Assembly (NCBI GenBank): GCA_011525785.1
Contig: WYBT01000035.1
Span: 62,001-126,000 of the forward strand
From: Planctomycetaceae bacterium
Lineage (GTDB): Bacteria; Planctomycetota; UBA1135; GCA-002686595
Reading direction: 5' to 3'
Length of the DNA stretch: 64,000 nucleotides
In this document: positions 39,778 through 48,784 of the stretch, piece by piece
How the letters are laid out: every line of letters begins with the position of its first letter
Position numbering within the stretch: position 1 is the first letter of the stretch
Program-made: the position numbers and the translations under genes
Notes under the pieces: generated by a model
Seen by the model: the letters and a program-made list of their open reading frames with translations, nothing else
Told to the model about the DNA's origin: nothing
Databases searched by the model: none

Positions 39778-40776
39778 TCAGGCGCTGGCGAGTCGTTCCG
39801 CGATCCGAGCCGCGAGCGTTCGGAAGTCCTCGCGGCACTTCGCGACGGCCTGGATCTGGCCGCCGCCGATGCCGTCCGCTTGCTTCAAGTCGAACATCGG
39901 CTTGCGCGCGGTGTGCGCGTACGGGGCGAGGCTGGCGAAGTGCTTGATCGTGCCCAAACAGTTGGCATCGGTTTCGATGGTCACTCCGCTGGCTGGCGAC
40001 TGATTCAGCACGAAGCGTTGGAACTCCTCGGGGATGCGCGCTGCCCAGTTCTTGAAGGCCTTTACGGGCCGGTCCGCACGGGCGAGATGCTGCTGGACGA
40101 GGTAGCCGATCGGTTGAAAAGCATGGATCGGAAGCTGAGCGTGGCGGCGCCGGAAGCTCGGCTGGGACGTGACCCGAGTCCAATCCTCGCGCCACTGGAG
40201 CAGCGTGGGGCCCACGTTCTTGAGTCCCTGCAGACTGAAGAGATCCGGAGCAACGGGAATGATGACTGCGTCGCACGCTAGGAGCGTTGCCCGATTGAGC
40301 GCGCCCAGGCTCGGGCCGACGTCGAACACGACGATGTCGGCGCCGACCTCGGCGGCGGCCATGTTGGAGAGCACGTCGAGCGCGGTGGTCACGTCGAGCG
40401 CACGCTCGTTATCGCTAGCGAAGACCTTGGGCCACTCTTCGGCGAGCGGCTGCTCGAAGCGGCCCAGGCTCAAGTGTCCCGGCAGGAGCCACAACCCGTC
40501 GGAGACCTCGCGCAGCGTCGGCGGCCGTAACTCGCCGCGACCGCGTCGCACCAGATCGACGCATGCGGCCACCGTGACTCCCGTTCGCGGCTCGTCGTCT
40601 TCCCACAGCTCGTCGAGCTGGTCCTCGTCGAGGAACACGGCTGTGAGGTTGCACTGTGGATCACAGTCGATCACGACGACGCGGCTGCCGCTCCGCGCGA
40701 ACATGTGCGCGAGGTTGAACGTGAGCGTTGTCTTTCCGACGCCGCCCTTGTTGTTGAACAACACGAGCGACTTCAA
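39778..40776 (-). CDS. ParA-family ATPase
   Basis: The 332-residue protein has the deviant Walker A motif KGGVGKTT at residues about 10-18, the A' site VVVIDCDPQCNLT, and Walker B VVFDVGPSLG near residue 150. ParA/Soj/MinD ATPases dimerise on nucleotide and position DNA or protein cargo. The start is a TTG at 40776, sharing the four bases TTGA with the stop of the upstream AlbA_2 gene, so translation is coupled. There is no ParB or parS-like site nearby, which argues against chromosome or plasmid partition. The adjacent AlbA_2/ATPase protein suggests a two-gene functional unit, perhaps an acquired or defensive module; that is inference. Confidence 0.88.
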   Translation of the reverse strand: MKSLVLFNNKGGVGKTTLTFNLAHMFARSGSRVVVIDCDPQCNLTAVFLDEDQLDELWEDDEPRTGVTVAACVDLVRRGRGELRPPTLREVSDGLWLLPGHLSLGRFEQPLAEEWPKVFASDNERALDVTTALDVLSNMAAAEVGADIVVFDVGPSLGALNRATLLACDAVIIPVAPDLFSLQGLKNVGPTLLQWREDWTRVTSQPSFRRRHAQLPIHAFQPIGYLVQQHLARADRPVKAFKNWAARIPEEFQRFVLNQSPASGVTIETDANCLGTIKHFASLAPYAHTARKPMFDLKQADGIGGGQIQAVAKCREDFRTLAARIAERLASA

Positions 40777-41948
40777 CTGCGGGCCCTCAGGATCAGCCGT
40801 GTGAACCCGTCGGTCTCGACCTCGAGCGGAGGGTTGCCGTTGCGTTCGAGGTGCTTGCGCACCCGCCGCACTCCTCGGCCCAATTGCTGCACGTATCCAA
40901 GCTCGACAAGCAGGCGTGTCAGGGTCGGGTTGCGGTAGTCGGAGTGCTCGCCGAACTCGCCCTCACTCGCGCGACCGAACGGACCGCCGGGATTGGAGAG
41001 CTCGATGCGATCGTCGTACCACTCCACGCGCGCCGGGGCGTGCGTTCCCTCGTAGATCCGATGCTGGAGCAGATTGCGGGCCGCTTCCTTCAGGGCGTCG
41101 GGCGGGTAGTCCGGCAAGAAGGACTCCACCACGCCCTCCGAGCGCGCTGCGCTGGATGCGAGATTGGCGTCGAGTTGCGCCCAGAGCGTTTCGAGCTGTC
41201 GCGGCACAGGGCCTGAGATCGACTTGCGCGACGCCACCGGGCTGTCCGAGTCGACGCCGCCGAAGCGAACGAACTCGACGCGCGCCCCCGGCAGGAATCG
41301 CTGAGGATCGACGCCATACGCCAAGAGGGCCGCAGCATTGGGGCGCCATGCACCGTCGCGGAGTGCGCCGAGTTGCCGATGGGAGAGCCAGGATTCGAAG
41401 GGCTGCAGCGTCTCCGAGTCGTCCTCTATGCGTGCGACGTCGTACTCCGCTCGCAGCGTCGACGCGTCCAGGTCCGCGATCGTCGCGTCCAGCACCAACC
41501 GCTGGTCGAACGGACGCTGGTTCTCCGGGCGTCGCTCTCGCAGTCTCGCCAGGTCGGCCGGCGTTGCGCGCCGCGTGGTTGTTCCCTGACGGATGTACTC
41601 GTGGCCGTCGTACGCGACCACCGGCGGAACTGGATAGGGGTCAACCGTGATGACGAGCAGTGACTGCCCGCCTGTGGTCCACTCGCGTAGGTCGAAAACG
41701 GGCGTCGGCATGATCTTGGTCGAACGCAGCCAGTTCGAAACGCGCTGCTGAAGCTCATCGCCATCGGCCGCCTTGCCCAGGCCCAGCGCCCTGCCGCGCT
41801 TGTCGAGACCGACCACGACGTAACCGGGCTGGCGGGAATCGCCGAAGTCATTGGCCATGGCCACCACGGCCTGGCAGATCCCGGTCTGGTCGGTCGGGGA
41901 ACTCTTCCACTCGACGCGATCGGATTCTGATCTCAGGAGGTGTTCCAT
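40773..41948 (-). CDS. AlbA_2/Schlafen-type domain protein with GHKL-like C-terminus
   Basis: The 391-residue protein starts at an ATG (41948) chosen to begin the AlbA_2 domain at its expected N-terminus (SESDRVEWKSS). That domain covers about residues 1-140 and includes VVAMANDFGDSRQPGYVVVGL and GHEYIRQGTTTRRAT. The C-terminal region, about 230-380, contains EAARNLLQHRIYEG and RIELSNPGGPFG, motifs of the HATPase_c_4 domain. Proteins of this type are often called ATP-dependent helicase RecG-like or putative transcriptional regulators, and some belong to anti-phage modules. It forms a coupled pair with the ParA gene downstream. No neighbouring integrase or att site was seen. Confidence 0.85.
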   Translation of the reverse strand: MEHLLRSESDRVEWKSSPTDQTGICQAVVAMANDFGDSRQPGYVVVGLDKRGRALGLGKAADGDELQQRVSNWLRSTKIMPTPVFDLREWTTGGQSLLVITVDPYPVPPVVAYDGHEYIRQGTTTRRATPADLARLRERRPENQRPFDQRLVLDATIADLDASTLRAEYDVARIEDDSETLQPFESWLSHRQLGALRDGAWRPNAAALLAYGVDPQRFLPGARVEFVRFGGVDSDSPVASRKSISGPVPRQLETLWAQLDANLASSAARSEGVVESFLPDYPPDALKEAARNLLQHRIYEGTHAPARVEWYDDRIELSNPGGPFGRASEGEFGEHSDYRNPTLTRLLVELGYVQQLGRGVRRVRKHLERNGNPPLEVETDGFTRLILRARS

Positions 41949-42033
41949 CGCGGCGCGAAATCTACCCGATGGAACTTCGCGAACGAGGCGTGGACTACGC
42001 CGCAACGCCCGGCGGCTCTGCCGCCCCTCGCCC

Positions 42034-43848
42034 CTAATCCCCGCCGTCGTCCTCGCCGCCGCCCAGCACCGCCAGGAAGGCCTTCTGCGGGATGTCGACG
42101 TTGCCGATCTGGCGCATGCGGCGCTTGCCCTCTTTCTGCTTCTCGAGCAGCTTGCGCTTGCGGGTCACGTCGCCGCCGTAGCACTTGGCGGTGACGTCTT
42201 TGCGCAGGGCGGAGATGTTCTCGCGCGCGATGATGCGGCTGTCGATGGCGGCCTGGAGCGCGATCTCGAACAGGTGGCGCGGGATCTCTTTGCGCATGCG
42301 CTTGATGATCGCGCGGCCGCGGTACTCGGCCTGGTCCTTGTGGACGATGCAGGTGAGCGCGTCGACTTCCTTGCCGTTCACGAGGATGCGCAGCTTGGCG
42401 AGGTTCGAGGGCTTGTAGCCGCTGATCTCGTACATCAGCGTCCCGTAGCCGCGCGTCGAGCTCTTCAGCTTGTCGAAGAAGTCGTAGATGATCTCGCCCA
42501 GCGGGATGTCGTAGACCAGCTGCACGCGCGTGGGGGAGAGGTGGTCCTGGCGCACGAAGTCGCCGCGGTGATCGGCGGCGATCTTCATCACGTTCCCGAT
42601 GTACTCGGCGGGCGTCATGATCGTGACGCGCGCGAAGGGCTCGAGGATCTCCTCGTACTTGTCGCCGGTCGGCAGCTGACCGGGCGAGTGGATTTCCTTT
42701 TGCGAGCCGTCGTGCAGCACGATCCGGTACGTGACCGTCGGCGCGGTCTGGATCATGTCGAGGTCGTGCTCGCGCTCGAGGCGCTCCTGCACGATCTCCA
42801 TGTGCAACAGGCCGAGGAAGCCGCAGCGGAAGCCGAAGCCGAGCGCTTCGCTGGTGACGGCCTCGAAGCTGAACGAGCTGTCGGACAAGGACAGCGTCGC
42901 CAGGCCCTCGCGCAGGCTCTCGAAATCCCCCGTATTGGTGGGGAAGAAGTCCGCGTAGACCATGTGGATCGGCGGACGGTAGCCGGGGAGCATCTCGACC
43001 TTCGGTCCCTTGTAGACCGTCATCGTGTCGCCGATGCGCACGTCGCCGAGTTGCTTGATGTTGGAGATGAAGTAGCCCACCTCGCCGGGCCCCAGCTCGC
43101 CCGAGCGCTTCATCGACGGCGTGAAGCGTCCGATCTCGATCGCCTCGTACACCTTGTCGGTGCCGAGCATGTGGATCATCTGCTTCTCTTTGATCGCGCC
43201 GTCGACCACGCGCAGGTAGACGATGATCCCGCGGTACTCGTCGTACTGCGCGTCGAAGATCAGCGCGCGCAACGGGTCGCTGGCCTTGCCTTCGGGCGCG
43301 GGGATCTTCTCGCAGATCTCGTCGAGCAACTCGGGCACGCCCAGACCGCTCTTGGCGCTCACGCCGAGCGCCGCGGTGGCGTCGATGCCGATCGAGTTCT
43401 CGATCTCTTCCTTGACGACCTCGGGCCGCGCGTGCGGCAGGTCGATCTTGTTGATCACCGGCAGCACTTCGAGGTTGCCCTCGACGGCGAGGTAGGCGTT
43501 GGCGACCGTCTGCGCCTCGACGCCCTGGCTCGCGTCGACGAGCAGCAGCGCGCCTTCGCACGCTTGTAGAGCCTTCTGAACTTCGTAGTTGAAGTCGACG
43601 TGGCCCGGCGTGTCGATCAGGTTGAGCTCGTAACGCTCGCCGTTGTGCGTGTGGTAGACGGTCACGGCGCTGGCCTTGATCGTGATGCCGCGCTCGCGCT
43701 CGAGGTCCATCGAGTCGAGCAGCTGCGCCTTCATGTCGCGCTTTTGGACCGAGCCCGTGATCTCCAGCAGGCGGTCCGCCAGCGTGGACTTGCCGTGGTC
43801 GATGTGCGCGATGATCGCGAAGTTGCGGATGAGGCGGGTGTCGTGCAC
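42034..43848 (-). CDS. lepA: Elongation factor 4 (LepA)
   Basis: This is a ribosomal back-translocating GTPase of 604 residues, the normal length. It starts at GTG 43848. The GTPase motifs are AHIDHGKST (P-loop), GITIKAS (switch I), DTPGH and NKIDL. The domain II/III core (GGFRCGFLG-like FGFRCGFLGLLHMEI) and the LepA C-terminal domain (GYKPSNLAKLRILVNGKEVDALTCIV and KAKCYGGDVTRKRKLLEKQKEGK-like) are present. A highly conserved single-copy gene, it gives the best anchor for phylogenetic placement. lepB is not adjacent. An 85-bp space separates it from the AlbA_2 start on the same strand. Confidence 0.98.
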   Translation of the reverse strand: MHDTRLIRNFAIIAHIDHGKSTLADRLLEITGSVQKRDMKAQLLDSMDLERERGITIKASAVTVYHTHNGERYELNLIDTPGHVDFNYEVQKALQACEGALLLVDASQGVEAQTVANAYLAVEGNLEVLPVINKIDLPHARPEVVKEEIENSIGIDATAALGVSAKSGLGVPELLDEICEKIPAPEGKASDPLRALIFDAQYDEYRGIIVYLRVVDGAIKEKQMIHMLGTDKVYEAIEIGRFTPSMKRSGELGPGEVGYFISNIKQLGDVRIGDTMTVYKGPKVEMLPGYRPPIHMVYADFFPTNTGDFESLREGLATLSLSDSSFSFEAVTSEALGFGFRCGFLGLLHMEIVQERLEREHDLDMIQTAPTVTYRIVLHDGSQKEIHSPGQLPTGDKYEEILEPFARVTIMTPAEYIGNVMKIAADHRGDFVRQDHLSPTRVQLVYDIPLGEIIYDFFDKLKSSTRGYGTLMYEISGYKPSNLAKLRILVNGKEVDALTCIVHKDQAEYRGRAIIKRMRKEIPRHLFEIALQAAIDSRIIARENISALRKDVTAKCYGGDVTRKRKLLEKQKEGKRRMRQIGNVDIPQKAFLAVLGGGEDDGGD

Positions 43849-44032
43849 GGCGTACCGGGGGCCAGCTTCGGAGGGGGCGGCCGAACGCTGGGGGCGAAGA
43901 GTATACGCGCCGGGTCGAGGCGCGCGGCGGCTCAGGCGCGGCGCGGCCCGAAAGGTCTGTCACGGAACGCACGCAGGCGCCGTACGCCCGCCCGTTCCGT
44001 CTGACCGCCTCACTCAACTCCGCGCAAGCACC

Positions 44033-45112
44033 ATGCAACGATCCTGCACGCTCCTGTTCGCCACCGCCGCTCTCGCCGCGTCCGCCGCCGCCCAAGGCGC
44101 CGTCTACACCAGTTCCAACTCGGCCGCCGGCAACGAAGTGCTCGCCTTCGCGCGCAGCGGCGGAATGCTCGCGCCCGCTGGCGTCTGTTCGACTGGCGGC
44201 CTCGGCGCCGGCAGCGGCCTGGGCTCGCAGGGAGCTGTGACGCTCTCGCGCGACGGCCGCTTCCTGCTCGTCGCCAACGCCGGCTCGAACGACGTGAGCG
44301 TGCTGCGCGTCACGCCGATGGGGCTGCAGCTCACCGATCGGGAGAGCTCGCAGGGCATGCGGCCCACCTCGGTCGCCATCGGCGGCGAGCTGGTGTACGT
44401 GCTCAACGCCGGCATGCAGCCGAGCGTGAGCGGCTACCAGCTCGACAACAATGGGGATCTCGCGCCGATCGCGGGCTCGTTCGCGTTGCTGTCGATGGGT
44501 TCCGCGCCCGCGCAGGTCGGGCTCGCGCCCGGCGGCCAACAGATCATCGTGACCGAGCGCGCCACGAACTTGATCGACCTGTTCCCGGTGCTCCCCGGCG
44601 GGGCCCTCGGCTCGCCGCAGCAGATCGCCTCGGCCGGCGCGACGCCCTTTGGCTTCGACTTCGGCCGCAACAACGTGCTGATCGTGTCCGAGGCCGCGGG
44701 CGGCGCGGCGAACGCGAGCACGGTGAGCTCGTACGCAATCGCGCCGCTCGCGCTCAACGTGGTCAGCCCCGCGGTTCCGACGACGGAGTCCGCAGCCTGC
44801 TGGATCATCATGGCGCGCAACCGCCGCTACGCGTACACGACCAACACGGCGAGCGGCACGGTCACCGGATATCGCGTGTCGCCTACGAACGGCGCCTTGA
44901 TGCGTCTGGACTTCGACGGTGTGACCGGCGATCTGGGCGCCGGGGCCAATCCGCTCGACGGCGGGGTCTCGCAAGACGGCAAGTACATGTTCGTGCTCTC
45001 GCCGGCCACGGGCGAGATCGCGGTGTTCTTCGTGCGCGCCAACGGCTCGCTCGAGAAGCTCCCCAGCCAACTCGGCTTGCCGAGCACGGCTTACGGCCTG
45101 GCGGCGCGGTGA
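44033..45112 (+). CDS. Secreted beta-propeller protein, lactonase-like
   Basis: The ATG at 44033 gives a signal peptide (SCTLLFATAALAASAAAQG) and a mature protein of about 340 residues. Repeated blades with the pattern GAVTLSRDGRFLLVANAGSN, AQVGLAPGGQQIIVTERA and GGVSQDGKYMFVLSPATG identify a seven-bladed propeller of the 6-phosphogluconolactonase/surface-layer YVTN type. Enzymatic activity is uncertain, as conserved metal residues cannot be placed by eye. The start lies 184 bp from the divergent lepA start. Confidence 0.85.
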   Translation: MQRSCTLLFATAALAASAAAQGAVYTSSNSAAGNEVLAFARSGGMLAPAGVCSTGGLGAGSGLGSQGAVTLSRDGRFLLVANAGSNDVSVLRVTPMGLQLTDRESSQGMRPTSVAIGGELVYVLNAGMQPSVSGYQLDNNGDLAPIAGSFALLSMGSAPAQVGLAPGGQQIIVTERATNLIDLFPVLPGGALGSPQQIASAGATPFGFDFGRNNVLIVSEAAGGAANASTVSSYAIAPLALNVVSPAVPTTESAACWIIMARNRRYAYTTNTASGTVTGYRVSPTNGALMRLDFDGVTGDLGAGANPLDGGVSQDGKYMFVLSPATGEIAVFFVRANGSLEKLPSQLGLPSTAYGLAAR

Positions 45113-45131
45113 ACGCGCGCAGCTGCCGGGC

Positions 45132-45815
45132 ATGTTCGCGAGCCTGTACCGTGCGCGCTCCGGCGCGAGCGTGAACAGCGATCCTGAGAGCAACAGCCAT
45201 GCGCCCGCTCGTCGCTCGATTGCGAGCGCCGAGCGGGCCTCGTCGTTCGGATTCGAGCTCGCCGAGCGGCGGGCGCTCGCCAGCGGCGAGCCCGAGTTGC
45301 TCGGCCAGCTCTTCGACCGCTCGTTCGAACGCGTGCACGCCTACCTCGCGCGCATGGTGAACGACCCGCACGTCGCAGAGGATCTGGCGCAGGAGACCTT
45401 CCTGCGCGTGCAGCGCGGACTGAAGACCTACCGGCCCGAGCTGGCGCTGCGACCGTGGCTGTTCACCGTCGCGAGCAACGTGCTGCGCGATCACTTCGCG
45501 GCGCGGCGCAGCGCGACGGTCGGGCTCGACGACGTCGATGCGGACGCGAGCGAACTGACGGCCGCGCAAGAGGGCCCCGTCGTTCGTGTGGAACGAGGTG
45601 AACGCGCGCTGGCGACTCGCCAGGCGCTGCAGTCCCTGTCCGAGCAGGCGCGAGCGGTGCTCGTGCTGCGACACTACGAAGCCCTCAGTTTTCCCGAGAT
45701 CGCCGCCGCGCTGCGCATTTCCGAGGACACCGCCCGCCAGCGCCACGTGCGCGCGCTCCAGCGCCTGCGCGTGCTGCTCGCCGACTTCGCCCCCGACTCC
45801 GGAGGCGCCGCATGA
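45132..45815 (+). CDS. ECF-type sigma factor
   Basis: The 227-residue protein has region 2 at about residues 55-115 (ELLGQLFDRSFERVHAYLARMV, DPHVAEDLAQETFLRVQRGLK, LRPWLFTVASNVLRDHF) and region 4 at about 160-215 (LSEQARAVLVLRHYEALSFPEIAAALRISEDTARQRHVRAL). About 40 residues of a low-conservation head precede region 2; GTG 45171 is an alternative start. It overlaps the following FecR-like gene by the ATGA tetranucleotide, a classic sigma/anti-sigma operon arrangement, and starts 19 bp after the propeller gene stop. Confidence 0.9.
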   Translation: MFASLYRARSGASVNSDPESNSHAPARRSIASAERASSFGFELAERRALASGEPELLGQLFDRSFERVHAYLARMVNDPHVAEDLAQETFLRVQRGLKTYRPELALRPWLFTVASNVLRDHFAARRSATVGLDDVDADASELTAAQEGPVVRVERGERALATRQALQSLSEQARAVLVLRHYEALSFPEIAAALRISEDTARQRHVRALQRLRVLLADFAPDSGGAA

Positions 45816-46693
45816 CCCCCAGAGCCGAACTTCCCGACGAAGAACCGACGCCGCCGTGGCTGGCCGATGCGCTCGACGAGCTACGCGTTCCTGCCCCGCG
45901 GCCGGAGTTGCGCGACTCGCTGCGCGCGCGCTTCGTCGGAGTTCAAGGCGCACAGCGTGCGCTCGAGGACGTTCAGCCGCGCGAGCCCGCTGAGGCGCCC
46001 GCGCTGCGACGTTCCACGCGTCGCACGCGCGGCGCGGCTTCGGCGACTCCGCCCCGGCGTTGGCGTGCGGGCTTGCTGCTCTTGACCGGTCTCGTCGCAG
46101 CTTCGCTCGTGCTCTGGATGTTGCGGCCCAAGGCGCTTCCGCGCGTCGAACTCGTCGACAGCGCCCTCGCCAGCCTCACGCTCGACGGCCAGCCGGCGCT
46201 CGAGCACGAATTCGAGCGCCTGCTGCTCGGCGGCGCGCGCGTGCGAACCGCGCAGACGCCCGCACGCGTGCGCGTCGACGGAGTGGCGCTGATCGAGCTC
46301 GCGCCCAACTCGGAGCTGGTCCTCACGCCCTGGAGTGAGGCCGGCGGCGGCGAGGCGCGCATCGAACTCGCGCGCGGCGGAGTGCGCGTAGCGACCGCGC
46401 CGGACTTTGCTCCGCGCAAGCTGACGGTGCTCGCGCCCGACGCGCAGATCGCGATCGTCGGCACCGAGTTCGGCGTGGACGTGCTGGACGGGGTCGGCAC
46501 GTGCGTGTGCTGCACGCACGGCGCGATCGAGGTGCGTCCGCGCGGCCGCGAGCAGGCCGAGCGCGTGCTGGCCGGCGGCATGTCGTTCTGCTTCAGCTCC
46601 GGCGAGGCGCCGATGCTGGGGGCCGTCAAGGACGACCACGCGGCCGAGGTCGTCGCGCTGCGCCGCTTCGCCTGGCCCGCCGCGAAGCGCTGA
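45812..46693 (+). CDS. FecR-domain putative anti-sigma factor
   Basis: The 293-residue protein has a cytoplasmic head of about 85 residues, a membrane segment at about 88-106 (GLLLLTGLVAASLVLWML), and an exterior FecR-type domain (GARVRTAQTPARVRVDGVAL, ARIELARGGVRVAT, AQIAIVGTEFGVDVLDGVGT). It is therefore expected to hold or activate the sigma factor encoded just before it. The unusual CVCCTHG in the FecR domain adds three cysteines in four residues, a possible redox or metal-sensing site. The sigma link is based on the overlapping gene pair and the family's known role. Confidence 0.87.
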   Translation: MTPRAELPDEEPTPPWLADALDELRVPAPRPELRDSLRARFVGVQGAQRALEDVQPREPAEAPALRRSTRRTRGAASATPPRRWRAGLLLLTGLVAASLVLWMLRPKALPRVELVDSALASLTLDGQPALEHEFERLLLGGARVRTAQTPARVRVDGVALIELAPNSELVLTPWSEAGGGEARIELARGGVRVATAPDFAPRKLTVLAPDAQIAIVGTEFGVDVLDGVGTCVCCTHGAIEVRPRGREQAERVLAGGMSFCFSSGEAPMLGAVKDDHAAEVVALRRFAWPAAKR

Positions 46694-46880
46694 GCGCAAC
46701 GCCTGTCCGCGCTCGTTCGTTGCGGCGGTTGGAAATTGGGTCACAAGGCAGCGGCGGGCGCTTCGAGTTCCCTGCTTGTCCGAGCGACCGTGCGCTCAAC
46801 GGGCACAAAAGGGGCTCGATTTGTCGGCGCCGAGCGCCACGCTACGCTCGCCCAGGCGCTTCCGACCGGGCGCCGAGCTC

Positions 46881-48065
46881 ATGAAGACCACACTTGCCGC
46901 CGTCTCTGCCACGCTCGCGCTAGCGGTATGCGCCGCCGCCCAGTCGACACCGCCGCCGCCCTCATCCGGGCTGGAAGTGCGCTTTTGCCCGGAGGCCGTG
47001 GCTCGAACCTACCCGCTCGACTCCACGCGCGGTGTGCAGAGTTTGCTGTTGCAGAATGCGCTGGTCGTCAACCACGGCGCGCCGGTCAAGCTCGAGTCCA
47101 TCGAGATCGCACTGATGCGCGGGACTGACGCGCTGGACAGCCGGTTGATCAGCGGCCCCGCGCTCGACGTCGCCGCCAAGAACGGCGCCGCACTGCAGGC
47201 CTCGGGCGCGCTCGAAGCCTTCAGCTTCCAGTTCTGCAGCGGCCGACTGCTGAACGGGGCCAAGCTGGCGGACGACCTCGTGCTCGAGACTGGCGAAGCG
47301 CTCCTCATCATGCAGCAGCCCTTCTCGTGGAGCGGCGAGCGCGACGCGGTGCGGGTCTCGGCGCGCAGCCTCCGCGGCGAAGAGACCGTGACAGGCCGCG
47401 CCGCCATCCCGATCGACGGGACGAGCTCCAAGACGCGCTTTCGCTTCCCGCTGAAGTCGGGGACCTGGCTGGTGGCCGCGGGCGCGAGCTTCCACACCAC
47501 CCATCGCTGGGCCGTGCCCGAGGAGTTCGCGCTCGACATCGTTCAGCTCGGCCCGAACCAACGCAGCTACCGCACCGATGGCGCCGCGCACGTCGACTTC
47601 TTCGCGTACGGCGCGGAGGTCGTGGCAGCCGCTGACGGAACGGTCGCGCAGGTCATCACCGGCGGCAAGGAGCACCCTCCCATGCTGCGCCGACCGGGCG
47701 AGAGCATCGACGACTACTACGCGCGCATCGGCGCCCAGCAGTCCGAGAACTTGAAGGGCGGACCGAGCGGCGTGATCGGCGACGGCGTCGTCATCGACCA
47801 CGGCAACGGCGAGTACTCGCTCTACGCGCACCTGAAGCCCGGCAGCGTCACCGTGCGCGCCGGGCAGGCGGTGAAGTCGGGCGCCACGATCGGTCGGCTC
47901 GGTTCGTCCGGCAACTCGACCGAGGCGCACCTGCACTTCCAGGTCGGCGACAAGCCCTCGGCCCTCGAGTGCGCCGGCATCGTTCCGACCTTCGTCGGCC
48001 TCGAGATCGCCAACTCGGATGGCCCGCGGCCGCTGCAATCGGGCGATCTGGTGGTTGTGCCCTGA
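46881..48065 (+). CDS. Secreted M23-type peptidase-like protein
   Basis: The ATG at 46881 (after a GGCGCCGAG leader) starts a signal peptide (TLAAVSATLALAVCAAAQ). The mature protein is about 375 residues. The C-terminal M23/LytM domain keeps the zinc and catalytic residues: HTTHRWAVPEEFALDIVQL (His and Asp), YSLYAHL and AHLHFQV (the HxH pair), with the intervening GDGVVIDHGNGEYS. The N-terminal 200 residues have no recognised family. M23 enzymes cut peptidoglycan peptides or serve as sensors; catalysis is plausible because the motif is intact. A 187-bp gap with no gene separates it from the FecR gene. Confidence 0.85.
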   Translation: MKTTLAAVSATLALAVCAAAQSTPPPPSSGLEVRFCPEAVARTYPLDSTRGVQSLLLQNALVVNHGAPVKLESIEIALMRGTDALDSRLISGPALDVAAKNGAALQASGALEAFSFQFCSGRLLNGAKLADDLVLETGEALLIMQQPFSWSGERDAVRVSARSLRGEETVTGRAAIPIDGTSSKTRFRFPLKSGTWLVAAGASFHTTHRWAVPEEFALDIVQLGPNQRSYRTDGAAHVDFFAYGAEVVAAADGTVAQVITGGKEHPPMLRRPGESIDDYYARIGAQQSENLKGGPSGVIGDGVVIDHGNGEYSLYAHLKPGSVTVRAGQAVKSGATIGRLGSSGNSTEAHLHFQVGDKPSALECAGIVPTFVGLEIANSDGPRPLQSGDLVVVP

Positions 48066-48112
48066 GCGGCGACGGCGCGGGCTCGCGAACAAGTCGCGCC
48101 AGGTGAGTGCGC

Positions 48113-48736
48113 TCACGCGCCCGGTCGCACGACCAGCGCCGGCAGCGCGTCGAGCAGCAGGCGCAGCGCGCGGCCGCGGTGGCTGATCGCGAGCTTCTCC
48201 GCCGGCGCCAGTTCGGCGAAGCCGCGGCCCGTTTGCTCGAAGCCCGGCTCGGTGAACAGGAACAGCGGGTCGTAGCCGAAGTCGCCGTCGCCGCGCGGAG
48301 CGTGGAGGATGCGGCCGCGCGCGTGGCCTTGGACCTCGAGCGCCAGGCTGCCGTCCGGCCGCGCGAGCGCCAGGGCGCAGGTGAAGCGCGCGCTGCGGCG
48401 CTCGTCGGGGAAGCTCGCCAGGCGTTCGAGCAGCAGCCGGTTGTTCGCCGCGTCGTCGCCGTGCACGCCGGCGAAGCGCGCGCTGAGCACGCCCGGCGCG
48501 CCGTCGAGCGCGTCGACCTCCAGGCCGGAATCATCCGCCAGCGCCCACAGGCCGCTCACGCGCGCGGCGCTCAGCGCCTTCTTGGCCGCGTTGCCGCGAA
48601 AGCTCGGCGCGTCCTCGACGACGTCCTCGATGCCGCCGACGTCGGCGGGCAGCACCACCTCGAACGACAGCGGCGCCAGCGCGGCGGCGAACTCGCGGTG
48701 CTTCTTCTTGTTGTGGCTCGCCAGCAGCAGTTTCAT
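48113..48736 (-). CDS. rdgB: Non-canonical purine NTP pyrophosphatase (RdgB/HAM1)
   Basis: This cytoplasmic house-cleaning enzyme hydrolyses ITP, dITP and XTP to monophosphates. The 207-residue protein has all family motifs: SHNKKKHREF at the N-terminus, FRGNAAKKA, DDSGLEVDAL, GARFAG-like SARFAGVHGDD, GFGYDPLF-like DFGYDPLF, and ISHRGRALR at the C-terminus. The ATG at 48736 is preferred because it starts MKLLLASHN; longer upstream sequence in the frame is antisense to the sialidase-like gene. It converges with the M23 gene and is divergent from the sialidase-like gene across 48 bp. Confidence 0.95.
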   Translation of the reverse strand: MKLLLASHNKKKHREFAAALAPLSFEVVLPADVGGIEDVVEDAPSFRGNAAKKALSAARVSGLWALADDSGLEVDALDGAPGVLSARFAGVHGDDAANNRLLLERLASFPDERRSARFTCALALARPDGSLALEVQGHARGRILHAPRGDGDFGYDPLFLFTEPGFEQTGRGFAELAPAEKLAISHRGRALRLLLDALPALVVRPGA

Positions 48737-48784
48737 GGTCGCGTACTCCGCGCGGCGCAGGATAGCGTGCGCGTCACATCCAGC

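Noticed and set aside
39778-40776. ParA as chromosome partition gene
   Set aside because: There is no ParB gene or parS-like site nearby and the coupled gene is an AlbA_2 protein.
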